This document shows, piece after piece, positions 45,328-55,100 of a stretch of DNA of 64,000 bases (within the stretch, counting starts at the first letter, position 1; every line of letters begins with the position of its first letter). Source of the stretch: CATQHD01 sp965202675 (GTDB lineage: Bacteria > Actinomycetota > Acidimicrobiia > Spongiisociales > Spongiisociaceae); NCBI GenBank assembly GCA_965202675.1, contig OZ241842.1:744001-808000 (forward strand), given 5' to 3'. The position numbers and the translations under genes were made by a program. Below the pieces are notes generated by a model that ran no database searches, was not told the DNA's origin, and worked only from the letters and a program-made list of their open reading frames with translations.

Positions 45328-46548
45328 CTATATGGAGCCTATGACCCCTTCCCGGGCCATGCGGCGCAGCTCTGCTTCGCTGTAACCCGCCGACCCGCCC
45401 AGGATCTGGGCGTTGTGCTCGCCCAGCAACGGCCCTGTTGTGCGCACCCGCCCGGGGGTGGAGGAGAGGCGGCCGATCAGGTTCTGCATGCGGACCGGGC
45501 CGAGAACGGGGTCCTCCACCGCGGTTACCGTCTCGTTGTGTATGTACTGGGGGTCATCGAAGATTCCGGCGATGTCGAGGATCGGGGCGATGGCGGCTCC
45601 GGCCTCCCCGAACAGGGCGACCACTTCGGCGGCGTCCCTTTCCCCTACCCAGGCGCCGATCGCCTCGTCCAGCTCGTCTTGGTGCCGCAGGCGCCCGGCG
45701 TGGTCCTTGAACCAGTCCTCGTCGATCATGTCGGGGCGGCCTACCAGGCGCACGGTCCGCTCGGCCGTGGACTGGGAGGAGGCCGAAAGCCCCAGCCAGA
45801 TCCCGTCCCGGGAGCGGTAGGCGTTGCGGGGGGCGGTGAAGGGGGCCCGGTTCCCGGTGCGTCCCTGCACCACCCCCAGCTGGTCGTAGACGGCGGCCTG
45901 GGGCCCCAGTATCCAGAAGATTGGTTCGTAGATGGAGAGGTCGATCATCTGGCCGGGCCCGCCGGTCAGGTCGCGGGCGCGCAGAGCCGCCATGGTCAGG
46001 AAGGCGCCGCTCAGTCCGGTGATGCCGTCCGCCAGGGCGAAGGGAGGAAGGGTGGGCGGCCCGTCGGGGTGGCCGTTGATGTGGGCGAAGCCGGACATCG
46101 ACTCGGCCAGGGTGCCGAACCCGGCCCGCTCCCGGTAGGGGCCGGTCTGGCCGAACCCCGTTACCCGCACCATTACCAGCCGGGGGTTCCGCTCGTGGAT
46201 CACATCCCATCCCAGGCCCCACCGCTCCATCGTGCCGGGGCGGAAGTTCTCGATCAGCACGTCGGCCTCGTCCGCCAACCGCAGCAGCGCCTCCCTCCCC
46301 AGATCGTGGGAGAGCTTCAGGGTCACCGCCTGCTTGTTGCGGTTGACCACCGCCCACCAGAGCGACACCCCGTCCTTCTTCCAACCCAGGTTGCGCAGGC
46401 TGTCCCCGTCCGGGTGCTCCACCTTGATCACCTCGGCCCCAAAATCCCCCAGCAGGGTGGCCGCCATGGGGCCGGCGAAGAGAGTGGCCGCGTCTATAAC
46501 CCTCAGCCCGGACAGCGGGCCGTCGGCGGCGAAGGCGGCGGATTCCAC
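45328..46548 (-). CDS. Class III (CaiB/BaiF) CoA transferase
   Basis: Moves CoA between carboxylic acids. N-terminal GLRVIDAATLFAGPMAATLL and GDFGAEVIKVEHPDGDSLR are family hallmarks. VIKVEHP precedes RNKQAVTLKLSHDLGREALL and DVLIENFRPGTMERWGLGWD, including the catalytic Asp region. GFGQTGPYRERAGF and RNAYRSRDGIWLGLSAS follow. 406 residues. Substrate not predictable. Convergent with the restriction-modification gene. Confidence 0.93.
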   Translation of the reverse strand: MESAAFAADGPLSGLRVIDAATLFAGPMAATLLGDFGAEVIKVEHPDGDSLRNLGWKKDGVSLWWAVVNRNKQAVTLKLSHDLGREALLRLADEADVLIENFRPGTMERWGLGWDVIHERNPRLVMVRVTGFGQTGPYRERAGFGTLAESMSGFAHINGHPDGPPTLPPFALADGITGLSGAFLTMAALRARDLTGGPGQMIDLSIYEPIFWILGPQAAVYDQLGVVQGRTGNRAPFTAPRNAYRSRDGIWLGLSASSQSTAERTVRLVGRPDMIDEDWFKDHAGRLRHQDELDEAIGAWVGERDAAEVVALFGEAGAAIAPILDIAGIFDDPQYIHNETVTAVEDPVLGPVRMQNLIGRLSSTPGRVRTTGPLLGEHNAQILGGSAGYSEAELRRMAREGVIGSI

Positions 46549-46569
46549 CCGGTGAATCCTACCCGCCCG

Positions 46570-47031
46570 TCAGTCCGGCTCGCGGCCCGGCGGGCGGCGC
46601 AGCCGCTTGGTCTCCGACCGTTTCCGCTTGGCCTCCAGGCGCTTCCGCCGGGCGGCAGGACCGGGGCGGGTGGGGCGGCGGGGCGGCGGATCAGAGGCCA
46701 GAGCCTCGTCGAGCAGCTCCTTGAGCCGCTCCCGCGCCGCCTGGCGGTTCCTCCACTGCGAACGGTGCTCGTCCACCGACAGCCGCACCTCACCGGACCG
46801 CATCCTCCCGCCCAGACGCCGCTCGATCCGGCGCTTCTCCTCGTCGGTGAAGGCTGATGACCCGGCGACCGAGAACACCAGCCCCGCCCTGGTGCGGGCC
46901 CGGTTGGCGTGCTGGCCGCCCGGGCCGGAGGAAGGCCCGAAGTTCCATCTCAGCTCGCGGCCGGGTATGACGCGCCCCCGCGCCAGGCGGAGGTCCCGGT
47001 TGGCGTACGATCTGGATGCAACATCGGTCAT
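46570..47031 (-). CDS. arfB: Alternative ribosome-rescue factor / peptidyl-tRNA hydrolase ArfB
   Basis: Releases peptides from stalled ribosomes. The GGQ motif is in NFGPSSGPGGQHANRARTRA; SVDEHRSQWRNRQAARERL follows, and the C-terminal tail is Arg/Lys-rich as required to enter the mRNA channel. The start is ATG 47031, giving 153 residues; the longer open frame antisense to menA is not real. It diverges from menA with only 18 bp between starts, so their promoters lie inside each other's 5' coding region. Confidence 0.9.
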   Translation of the reverse strand: MTDVASRSYANRDLRLARGRVIPGRELRWNFGPSSGPGGQHANRARTRAGLVFSVAGSSAFTDEEKRRIERRLGGRMRSGEVRLSVDEHRSQWRNRQAARERLKELLDEALASDPPPRRPTRPGPAARRKRLEAKRKRSETKRLRRPPGREPD

Positions 47032-47049
47032 ATCGTAGAAAATAACCTC

Positions 47050-47937
47050 ATGGGCGCGACCAAACCCAAACCGTGGATACTGGCCTCCCGGCCCCGCACC
47101 CTCTGGGCGGCGGTCGCCCCGGTGCTGGTGGGGTGCGGCTTGGCGGTCGGCGGCGGGGTCTTCCGGGCGGACGCCATGGGCGCGGCGCTTATCTGCGCCC
47201 TGACCCTCCAGGTGGCGGTCAACTTCGCCAACGACGCCTCGGATGCCCGCCGCGGGGCGGATCCGGAAGCCCGGATCGGCCCCACCCGGGTGGTGGCGGC
47301 CGGGTTGCTCGACGCCCGGCGGGTGTGGGCCGGGGCGTGGATCATGTTCGGGGTCTCCGGCCTGTGCGGCGTCTACCTGGCTTCTATCACCGGCTGGTGG
47401 ACTCTGGCGGCGGGAGCGGCCGCAGTCCTCGCCGCCCTCACCTACACGGGCGGCCCCGCCCCCTACGGCTACCGGGGGTTCGGGGAGCTGTCGGTGTTCG
47501 TATTCTTCGGCCTGTTCGCAACGGTGGGAAGCCGCTTCGTCCACGACGGAACCGCTCCCCTCGAAGCCTGGCTGCTGGCCGTCCCGGTCGGGTTCACCGC
47601 CTCCGCCATCCTGGTGGCCAACAACGTGCGGGACATCCACACCGACGCCGCCGCCGGCAAGCGGACCCTGGCGGTGGCGTTCGGACCGGACCGGGCCAGG
47701 ACGTTCTACGCCCTTCTGGTGGCCGGGGCGTTCGCCGCCCTCGCCGTCACCGCCGCCGCCGGTCTGGTTCCCCGATGGACAGCCCTGGCCTGGCTGGCCT
47801 CCCCCTATGCGTTCCGCCTGATCAGGAACATCCGCTCCGCCCGGGACGGCCCCGCCCTCATCAAGGTGCTGGAAGGAACCGCCCGCCTCCACCTCCTGGC
47901 GGGAATAGGGCTGGCCGCAGGGGCGGTGATCGGCTGA
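47050..47937 (+). CDS. menA: 1,4-dihydroxy-2-naphthoate polyprenyltransferase
   Basis: Joins the prenyl chain to dihydroxynaphthoate in menaquinone synthesis. UbiA-superfamily marks: LQVAVNFANDASDARRGAD (NDxxD-type first motif) and NNVRDIHTDAAAGKRTLAVA (second motif DxxxD). The 295 residues contain about nine hydrophobic helices. The preferred ATG is 47050. The prenyl synthase at 5706 might supply its side chain. Confidence 0.93.
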   Translation: MGATKPKPWILASRPRTLWAAVAPVLVGCGLAVGGGVFRADAMGAALICALTLQVAVNFANDASDARRGADPEARIGPTRVVAAGLLDARRVWAGAWIMFGVSGLCGVYLASITGWWTLAAGAAAVLAALTYTGGPAPYGYRGFGELSVFVFFGLFATVGSRFVHDGTAPLEAWLLAVPVGFTASAILVANNVRDIHTDAAAGKRTLAVAFGPDRARTFYALLVAGAFAALAVTAAAGLVPRWTALAWLASPYAFRLIRNIRSARDGPALIKVLEGTARLHLLAGIGLAAGAVIG

Positions 47938-48340
47938 GCCCGAAACCCTCCTGCAACCCCCCGGTCAAGCCCCTACCCCACCCCGCCGGCACCGGCGGAA
48001 CGACCGAACCGACTGGGACTTCCTGCGAACCCCCTGGTCAAGCCCCCTGCCCCGCCCCCGGATCCCCGCACAAGAACGCGAAAAACGCCGCCCACGCCCT
48101 CCGCTTCGCGGGCCCGGCCCCCACCGCCTCCACCGGAAATCCGGACGCGCTCGGTCAGTACCCGGCAGGGTCGCGTTCGGAAGATGATCCCTGTCTCGGT
48201 CTGCGGCGCCTGCCGACCGGAGGTGCTTGCGGCTCTTCCATTAATACAGCATCGGCGCGGCAAGGTCAATACCCTTGCGGCGGATTTGACGGGATTTTTT
48301 TGTCATTTCCATGATTTTACGGCTCGAAACAGGGTTCGGT
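47938..48340. other. Intergenic stretch with short direct repeats and a palindrome
   Basis: No convincing gene. Two imperfect repeats of about 37 bp (beginning TCCTGCAACCCC at 47948 and TCCTGCGAACCCC at 48019) flank the palindrome CGCCGGCACCGGCG, which may end menA transcription. The 48240-48330 part is AT-richer. Confidence 0.5.
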
Positions 48341-49171
48341 TCAGACCGGCCGCGCCGGCGGAAGGGACTCCAGGAAGGCGGCTGTCTCGGCGGCCGCCAG
48401 ATCGGGGCGTTCCATCACCACCATGTGGGTCTGGCCGCGCAGGCGGGAGGCGGCGGCGCGGGTGAAGGTCTTCTCGAGCAGCGCCATCGACTCCGCCAGC
48501 CCATCCGAAGAGTCGGACAGCACCAACCGCACCGGCGTTCGTATCTCGTCGAGGCGTTCGAAGAGTCCGGTCCCGACGCCGGCCGAGAAGACCTCCGCCT
48601 CGACCCGGGGAGGGCAGGACAGGGCGACCCCGTCCGGGTGGGGCCGCAGCCCTCCTTCCAGGTACCCGGCGAAGGCGTCGGGGTGCCACGATCTGAACAG
48701 GGGCTTGGAGCGGTAGGAATCCGCCGCCGCCTCCAGAGAAGGAAAGACAGGCCGCCGCCGGGCCGCCTGCGCCGCCAGGGGAAACCCGCCGTCAGGCCGG
48801 TACCAGGAGGGCAGCACCACCGGTTCTATCAGCACCAGGCCGTCGAACAGGCCGGGGCGCAGCAGCTCGGCCATCATCATGGACGAACCGCCCATGGAGT
48901 GGCCTACCCCCACCACCGGCCCCGAAGGGGGCAGTTCTTCCACCAGCGCCGCCAGGTCCTCCGCCAGCGTCCACCAGCTGACCGGAGACTCGAAGGGCGG
49001 GGCGCTTCCGTGCCCCCTGGCGTCCCAGGCCAGGGCGGACGCCCTCACCCCCTGCCCGCGCAGGGCGGACACCGTCGGCCGCCAGACCTCCTTGCAGAAC
49101 CCGGTGGCGTGCCCCAGCAGCAACAGCGCATCGGTCGAACCCCGGCGCCATTCGAGCGCGGCCCCGTGCAC
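48341..49171 (-). CDS. Alpha/beta-hydrolase
   Basis: Hydrolase of unknown substrate, 276 residues. The oxyanion region LLLGHATGFCKEVW, a WDARGHGSAPP turn, the nucleophile elbow VVGVGHSMGGSSM (Ser in GHSMG), LVLSDSSDGL (likely acid) and GQTHMVVMERPD (catalytic His) form a full triad. Downstream of aceE on the same strand, with 29 bp between them. Confidence 0.88.
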   Translation of the reverse strand: MHGAALEWRRGSTDALLLLGHATGFCKEVWRPTVSALRGQGVRASALAWDARGHGSAPPFESPVSWWTLAEDLAALVEELPPSGPVVGVGHSMGGSSMMMAELLRPGLFDGLVLIEPVVLPSWYRPDGGFPLAAQAARRRPVFPSLEAAADSYRSKPLFRSWHPDAFAGYLEGGLRPHPDGVALSCPPRVEAEVFSAGVGTGLFERLDEIRTPVRLVLSDSSDGLAESMALLEKTFTRAAASRLRGQTHMVVMERPDLAAAETAAFLESLPPARPV

Positions 49172-49200
49172 GGCGGACGCGGGTTCAGCGCCGGGCGCGG

Positions 49201-51897
49201 CTATTCATCGGCATGCCAGGGATCCACCGCGTCCGGGTCGATCCCGTAGCGGTCGACGGCCTCGCCCACCGCCGGGTATTCCAGCTTTCCCTCCCCCGCC
49301 AGGCCGGACAGGACGGCTACGACGATGTGGGGGCCGTCCACCTCGAAGAACCGGCGCAGGGACTCGCGGGTGTCGGAGCGCCCGAACCCGTCCGTTCCCA
49401 GCGAGGCGTAAGGCCGGGGGATCCAACGCGACACCTGGTCGGGCAGCGCCCGCATGTAGTCGGTAACCGCCACCACCGGACCCTCCGCACCGGCCAGCTG
49501 CCCGGCAACCCTGGGAAGACGGGGCGGCTCGGCCGGATGGAGCCGGTTCCACCGCTCGGCGGATATGGCGTCGTCCCTCAGCATCCCGTAGGACGTTACG
49601 CTCCAGAGCTCCACCCCCACCCCGTAGCGCTCGGCCAGCTCCTCCCGCGCCCAGCGCGCCGCCGCCTGGCTGGTCCCCGAGAAGAGCACCGAAGCCCGGC
49701 GCTCCGCCCCTTCCGGCGCTTCGGCGAACCGGTACATCCCCTCGATAATCCCCTTCCGCACCCCTTCCGGCATGGCGGGCTGGGGATAGTTCTCGTTGTA
49801 GATGGTGATGTAGAAGATGATGTCATCCTCGTCGACGCACATGCGCTGCAGGCCGTGCTCGACTATCACGGCCAGCTCATAGGCGAAGGCGGGGTCGTAG
49901 GAGACCACGCCGGGGTTGGTGCCGGCCAGGATGTGGCTGTGCCCGTCCTGGTGCTGCAGCCCCTCGCCGGCCAGCGTGGTGCGCCCGGCGGTGGCGCCCA
50001 TGAGAAAACCCCGGGCCCTGGCGTCGGCCGCCTGCCAGATCAGGTCGCCCACCCGCTGGAACCCGAACATCGAATAGAAGGCGAAGAACGGGATGGTGGG
50101 CACCCCCCGGTCGGCGTAGGAGGTGCCGGAGGCGATGAAGCTGCACATCGACCCCGCCTCGGTGATCCCCTCTTCGAGGATCTGCCCGTCCTGGGCCTCC
50201 TTGTAGGAGAGGAGCATGTCGGCGTCGACCGGCTCGTACTTCTGGCCGCCGGAGGCGTATATCTTCAGCTCGCGGAACAGGCCGTCCATGCCGAAGGTGC
50301 GGGCCTCGTCCGGCACGATCGGCACCACCCGCCCGCCGAAGCGCTCGTCGCGGGCCAGGCTCCTGAGCAGGCGGACAAAGGCCATGGTGGTGGACGCTTC
50401 GAACGAGCCGGTACCGGCGTGGAACTCCTCGTAGACGGCGGAGTCGGGAAGCGAGAGGCGCCGCCCGATCCGCACCGTCCGGCTCGGCAGCTCCCCGTCG
50501 AGGGCCTTGCGCCGGTCCATCATGTACAGGTATTCGGGCGAGTCCACGGCGAAACGGTGGAACGGAAGCCCCCGGCCGTCCTCCAGCTGCCCGGCGGGGA
50601 TGTCCTCCTGCAGGCTGAGCCGCTCCCGCAGCTCCCGGAACTGCTCGTTGGACATCTTCTTTACCTGGTGGGTGGCGTTGCGGCCCTCGATGTCCGGCCC
50701 GAGCGTCCAGCCCTTGATGGTCTTGGCCAGGATCACCGTGGGGGCGCCCTCCTGCTCGATGGCCGCCTTGTAGGCCGCGTACAGCTTCTTGTAGTCGTGG
50801 CCGCCGCGCGGGAGCTTCTCCAGGTGCTGGTCGGAGAGATGGTCGACCATGCGGCGCAGCCGCGGGTCCGGGCCGAAGAACTTCTCCCGTATCACCGAAC
50901 CCGGGGAGGCCTTCAACCGCTGGTACTCGCCGTCGACGGTGGTGTTCATCTTCTGCAGGAGCACCCCGTCCACGTCGCGGGCCAGCAGCTCGTCCCAACC
51001 CCATCCCCAGATCACCTTGATTACGTTCCAGCCCGCCCCCCGGAACACCGCCTCGAGCTCCTGGATGATCTTGCCGTTGCCGCGCACGGGGCCGTCGAGC
51101 CGCTGCAGGTTGCAGTTGATCACCCAGATCAGGTTGTCGAGCTGCTCGCGGGCGGCCAGCGAGATGGAGCCCAGCGTTTCGGGCTCGTCGCACTCCCCGT
51201 CCCCGAGGAAGCACCAGACCCTCGATTCACTCGTGTCGTCGAGCCGGCGGTTATGCAGGTAGCGGTTGAAACGGGCCTGGTAGATCGAGGCGATCGGACC
51301 CAGACCCATCGACACGGTGGGGTACTCCCAGAACTCCGGCATGAGCCGGGGGTGCGGATAGGAGGAGAGCCCCTTGCCGGACAGCTCCCGGCGGAAGTTG
51401 TCCAGATGCTCCTCGTCCAGGCGGCGCTCCAGGAAGGCCCGGGCGTAGATGCCGGGCGCCGCGTGGCCCTGGATGTAGACGTGGTCCCCCGGCAGGCCGC
51501 CGGACTTGCCCCGGAAGAAATGGTTGAAACCCACCTCGTACAGGGCGGCGGACGAGGCGAAGGTGGAGAGGTGCCCCCCGATTCCCTCGGCGGCCTTGTT
51601 GGCGTTAACGACCATGACCGCCGCGTTCCATCGGATGAAGCGGCGGATCCGCTTCTCCAGGTACTCGTCGCCGGGGAACCAGGCCTGCTCCTCGGCCGGG
51701 ATGGTGTTCACATAGGGGGTGGACACGGTGGCCGGATATCCGACCTGCAGCTCCCTGGCCCGCTGCAGCACCGCCCGCATGAGGAAACGGGCCCGGGTCT
51801 TCCCGCTCCGGTTTACCACCGCCTCGAGCGAGTCGAGCCATTCCTGGGTCTCTTCGGGGTCGATGTCGGGAAGCTGGTGGAAAAACCCATCGATCAT
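49201..51897 (-). CDS. aceE: Pyruvate dehydrogenase E1 component, homodimeric
   Basis: Thiamin-diphosphate enzyme that decarboxylates pyruvate. GDGECDEPETLGSISLAARE is the ThDP/Mg motif (GDGx...N, with Asn in NLIWVINCNLQRLDGPVRGN). Also present: HLSTFASSAALYEVGFNHFF, HPRLMPEFWEYPTVSMGLGP, SFIASGTSY and AGTNPGVVSYDPAFAYELAV. At 898 residues it matches single-chain AceE. ATG 51897 with GGAGG 11 nt upstream, or the GTG just before it, is preferred over 51996. Confidence 0.96.
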   Translation of the reverse strand: MIDGFFHQLPDIDPEETQEWLDSLEAVVNRSGKTRARFLMRAVLQRARELQVGYPATVSTPYVNTIPAEEQAWFPGDEYLEKRIRRFIRWNAAVMVVNANKAAEGIGGHLSTFASSAALYEVGFNHFFRGKSGGLPGDHVYIQGHAAPGIYARAFLERRLDEEHLDNFRRELSGKGLSSYPHPRLMPEFWEYPTVSMGLGPIASIYQARFNRYLHNRRLDDTSESRVWCFLGDGECDEPETLGSISLAAREQLDNLIWVINCNLQRLDGPVRGNGKIIQELEAVFRGAGWNVIKVIWGWGWDELLARDVDGVLLQKMNTTVDGEYQRLKASPGSVIREKFFGPDPRLRRMVDHLSDQHLEKLPRGGHDYKKLYAAYKAAIEQEGAPTVILAKTIKGWTLGPDIEGRNATHQVKKMSNEQFRELRERLSLQEDIPAGQLEDGRGLPFHRFAVDSPEYLYMMDRRKALDGELPSRTVRIGRRLSLPDSAVYEEFHAGTGSFEASTTMAFVRLLRSLARDERFGGRVVPIVPDEARTFGMDGLFRELKIYASGGQKYEPVDADMLLSYKEAQDGQILEEGITEAGSMCSFIASGTSYADRGVPTIPFFAFYSMFGFQRVGDLIWQAADARARGFLMGATAGRTTLAGEGLQHQDGHSHILAGTNPGVVSYDPAFAYELAVIVEHGLQRMCVDEDDIIFYITIYNENYPQPAMPEGVRKGIIEGMYRFAEAPEGAERRASVLFSGTSQAAARWAREELAERYGVGVELWSVTSYGMLRDDAISAERWNRLHPAEPPRLPRVAGQLAGAEGPVVAVTDYMRALPDQVSRWIPRPYASLGTDGFGRSDTRESLRRFFEVDGPHIVVAVLSGLAGEGKLEYPAVGEAVDRYGIDPDAVDPWHADE

Positions 51898-51978
51898 CAC
51901 GGGGCGGCCCTCCTTCGATGTTCCACGGCGGCCGATTCTATCGGATCGCCGGGGCGGTACGGCATTCGGCGGATCGGC

Positions 51979-51989
51979 GGGGGGGGGGG
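51979..51989. repeat. G11/C11 homopolymer upstream of aceE
   Basis: Eleven G on the plus strand (C on the aceE coding strand), about 80 bp before the aceE start. In a longer reading of aceE the run would be in frame. No promoter boxes flank it clearly. Confidence 0.75.
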
Positions 51990-52031
51990 AAAGCAACGGC
52001 CTATCCGGGCGGAGGACCGTCCGGTGCGAAC

Positions 52032-52065
52032 AGGAGGGGTCCCCCGTGGAAGAGGACCCCCTCCT
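52032..52065 (-). terminator. Stem-loop after surface-protein gene 1
   Basis: AGGAGGGGTCC pairs with GGACCCCCTCCT (one bulge) 36 bp beyond the stop codon. Equivalent hairpins follow both other members of the family. Confidence 0.7.
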
Positions 52066-52101
52066 GTCGGGTGTGCGGTTGGTTAGGTCGAGACCTTGCG
52101 G

Positions 52102-55100
52102 TTATTGGGGAATCACAAAAATGACCTCATCGTCGTTGATGTTCGTCCGGGCCGCGATGCTTCCTGTTTGCCGGTCCAGCTTGGCGCCCCAGCCAAAAGT
52201 CGCGTCCGGCGCCGGGCCCAGGTACTCGACCGACGAGCTCGAATCGGCCCAGCCGTCCTCCAGTCGGGTGAAGATATGCAGCGAACCCCGCCGGCCGCCT
52301 TCGGACCTCAAACCGCGGGAGGCGATGATCTTGGCTCCGTCGCGGGTTATGTCCACCCACTGGCCGAACAGCTCCCCCCCGTAACGGCGCCCGTCCGGGC
52401 CGACCAGCTCCGCCGGCTCGTTCAGCACCGACCCGATCACGGTGGTGCGGGCCGCGGCGGCGCTGGTGGCGGAAGTCGAGGACTGGATGTCGCCGAGCCG
52501 GGCGCTCCAATCGCCGCTCGCCGCCCAACCGCCCTCGGGAGCGGTGAACACCAGGGCCTTGCCCTCGATCTGGCGGGTGGCGCGTCCGTTGGCGGCGATC
52601 ACCACCGTGTTGCCGTCGGATGAGACGCCCACCGACTTGCCCACCCGCTCCCGCCGGGTCGGGGCCGGGGATATCAGCTGGGCGGAGGAAGCGGTGAGGG
52701 CGGTGGTGCTCCAGCCGCCGGCCGGCTTGCGGAACACGTAGGCGGCCCCCGCGTCATCGTGGAACGAGGTATAGGTGTTGTCATCGGCCCGCACCGGCAG
52801 ATCCAGAAGCGCCGCTCCCACCACCACGGTGTCCCCGGTCTGGTCGAGGGCGAACTTCTCCTGGCCGAAGCGATCCGAATTGTCCAACAGCCAACGGTCG
52901 ACGCTCGGATTCAAAGCCGTGCAGTCGCCTCCGGCCAGCTGGACGGTTCCGGCGCCGTCCGAGGCCGCCCAGCCCCCGACGGGCTTGATGAACAAGAGCA
53001 CCGAACCCTTGCCGCCGCAGGTCGCCTTGTCCCTGGGGGCGCCCGCCGCGATGACCTTCTCGTCGCCGGAGATCGCCACCCTCCATCCGAACGCATGACC
53101 CTGGTTGTCGGCGAAGTAACTCGAGGAGACGGTGGTCGGCTGGGGAAAGGAAATCGTGTTGCCCTCATCGGTGAACTTGACGGCGGTGTTGATCTCGCCT
53201 TCCCAGCCGCCGGCGGGCTTGGTGAAGACGTAGACCGCTCCGTCGGGATAGGAGGTGCGTCCGGCGGCGGCGCCCATCCGCTTCGGCTCGCCGACCACGA
53301 TGGTGTCGCCTCGGACAGCCACACTGAAACCGAACTCGGCGTCCTCGGCGGGAGTCGGAGCGGTCAACACCGCCGGGGAGTCATCGCCCGCCCCGTTGTA
53401 GACGAAGACCTTCCCCGCCCCGGACGTAGAACCCACCGCCGCGTCCGGCGCGCCTACCGCGATCACCCCGCCGTCGATCGCGAACTCCTCGCCGTAGCCG
53501 CCCAGCACCAGATTGCCGTCGGCGTCCTCGAGCAGGGAATCCGGACGCTCCAACGCGGGCCACTCCCGGCTCACGCCCAACCGGCTGACTCCCTTGGCCG
53601 AATCCGAATAGCCGGTCAACGTCAGGTGCGCCGCCGCATCCGCTCCGGTCGCGGCCAGCGCCTTCTCGAATCCGGACGCGGTGGTCGGACCGTCTACGTC
53701 GTTGAACTGGTCGTTGCTGTCGTAACCAACCATCATGACCCGGCTGTCGGCGGCGCTGAACACGATCCGGTCGTTCTCGGAGTCGATATGCAGCACCCGC
53801 CCGGCGGCCGAAACGCCGCCGGCCGGTTCGACCGTCCAGTAGTGATAAACCTTTTCGCTGATCAGGTCGTCGCGATCGGCCGTGTCGGCAACGGTGGCGT
53901 CGTCCTGGTTGCGCACGAACCGGGCTGTTATCGTCTCGATGCGGTCGTCCGCGTCGTCCCGGTGGTAGGTGAGGGTGGCCGCGCCCAGCCGGTTGGTGGT
54001 CCGCGTATAGCGCGCCTTGGCCAACAGGCCCAATACCACCCGCCACGGACGGACTCCGACATCCAGGGTCGCCGTGAGCACATCCGAGGCCTCCTGGCCC
54101 ACCCCCATCGGGTCGTCGGAGGTGAAGTGAATCGTCTGGCGGGAAACCGGGTTGCCGAACTGGTCGGTCAAAGTCGCGGTTACTACGTTGACCGCCCCGT
54201 TGCCCTCCGCGCTGGCCTCGTGATACGCCGCCGTCTGCGAAAGCATCAGGGTGGTGGGCACCGGCGTGGAGTCCCGCCACACCGCCGACGCGTCATCGGC
54301 GCCGGTTCCGGCGGTTCCGGCCTTCTCCAGGTTGGTCTTGTCCTCCAGCGTCAGCGACGACCCCGAAGCGAGGGTGATATACAGGTTCAGGCGGGCCGAG
54401 TCGCCCGTGTTGCCGCTCCCCGACCGCGGATCCGTCTGACGGAACGACAACTCGATCTTGCCCGACGCGTCCGTCTTATACGCCCGCGTCGACGAAGACG
54501 TATTCGACGTACCGTTGTCCCCCGCCGTGGTAACCGTCTCCGCCGCCGCCACCGTAACCGACTCATCCTTCTTCGCCACCGGGCTGCCGTCCTCGTCCAC
54601 CACCTGCAACGTAAACACCACCCGCTCCCCGAACTCCGCCGCCGTAGCCCCCTCCGGCATATCATCCGTAACCCGCAGCTTGGTCCCCGCCTTCGACACC
54701 GCAATCACAACCGACGCCCCCACCATGTCGTCCGCGTCATAACGATCCCCGTTGTCACCCGTCCACGCCCACAAAGTCGTGGACGCATCCAGGCTCTCCG
54801 TCGACAACTCCAGATCACCCGACGGATCCGTCGTCTGATCACCCAACGAAATCTCACACACCCCCGAACCCCCCACCGCCGACACATCATCCACCGAACA
54901 ACGCCCATCCTCCCCGAACGCATCATCAGCACTCGTCGAAGAAAACACATCCACCAACGCGTCCGGCATCGGCAACAAATCAGAATCACGCACCGACACC
55001 ACCAAATCCACCGAATCGCCCTCCGTCGCCGACGTATCCGCCGCCTGCAAGGTAATACCCCGCGGACGGGCCACCGTATGCGCCAACATCCGCGTAATAA

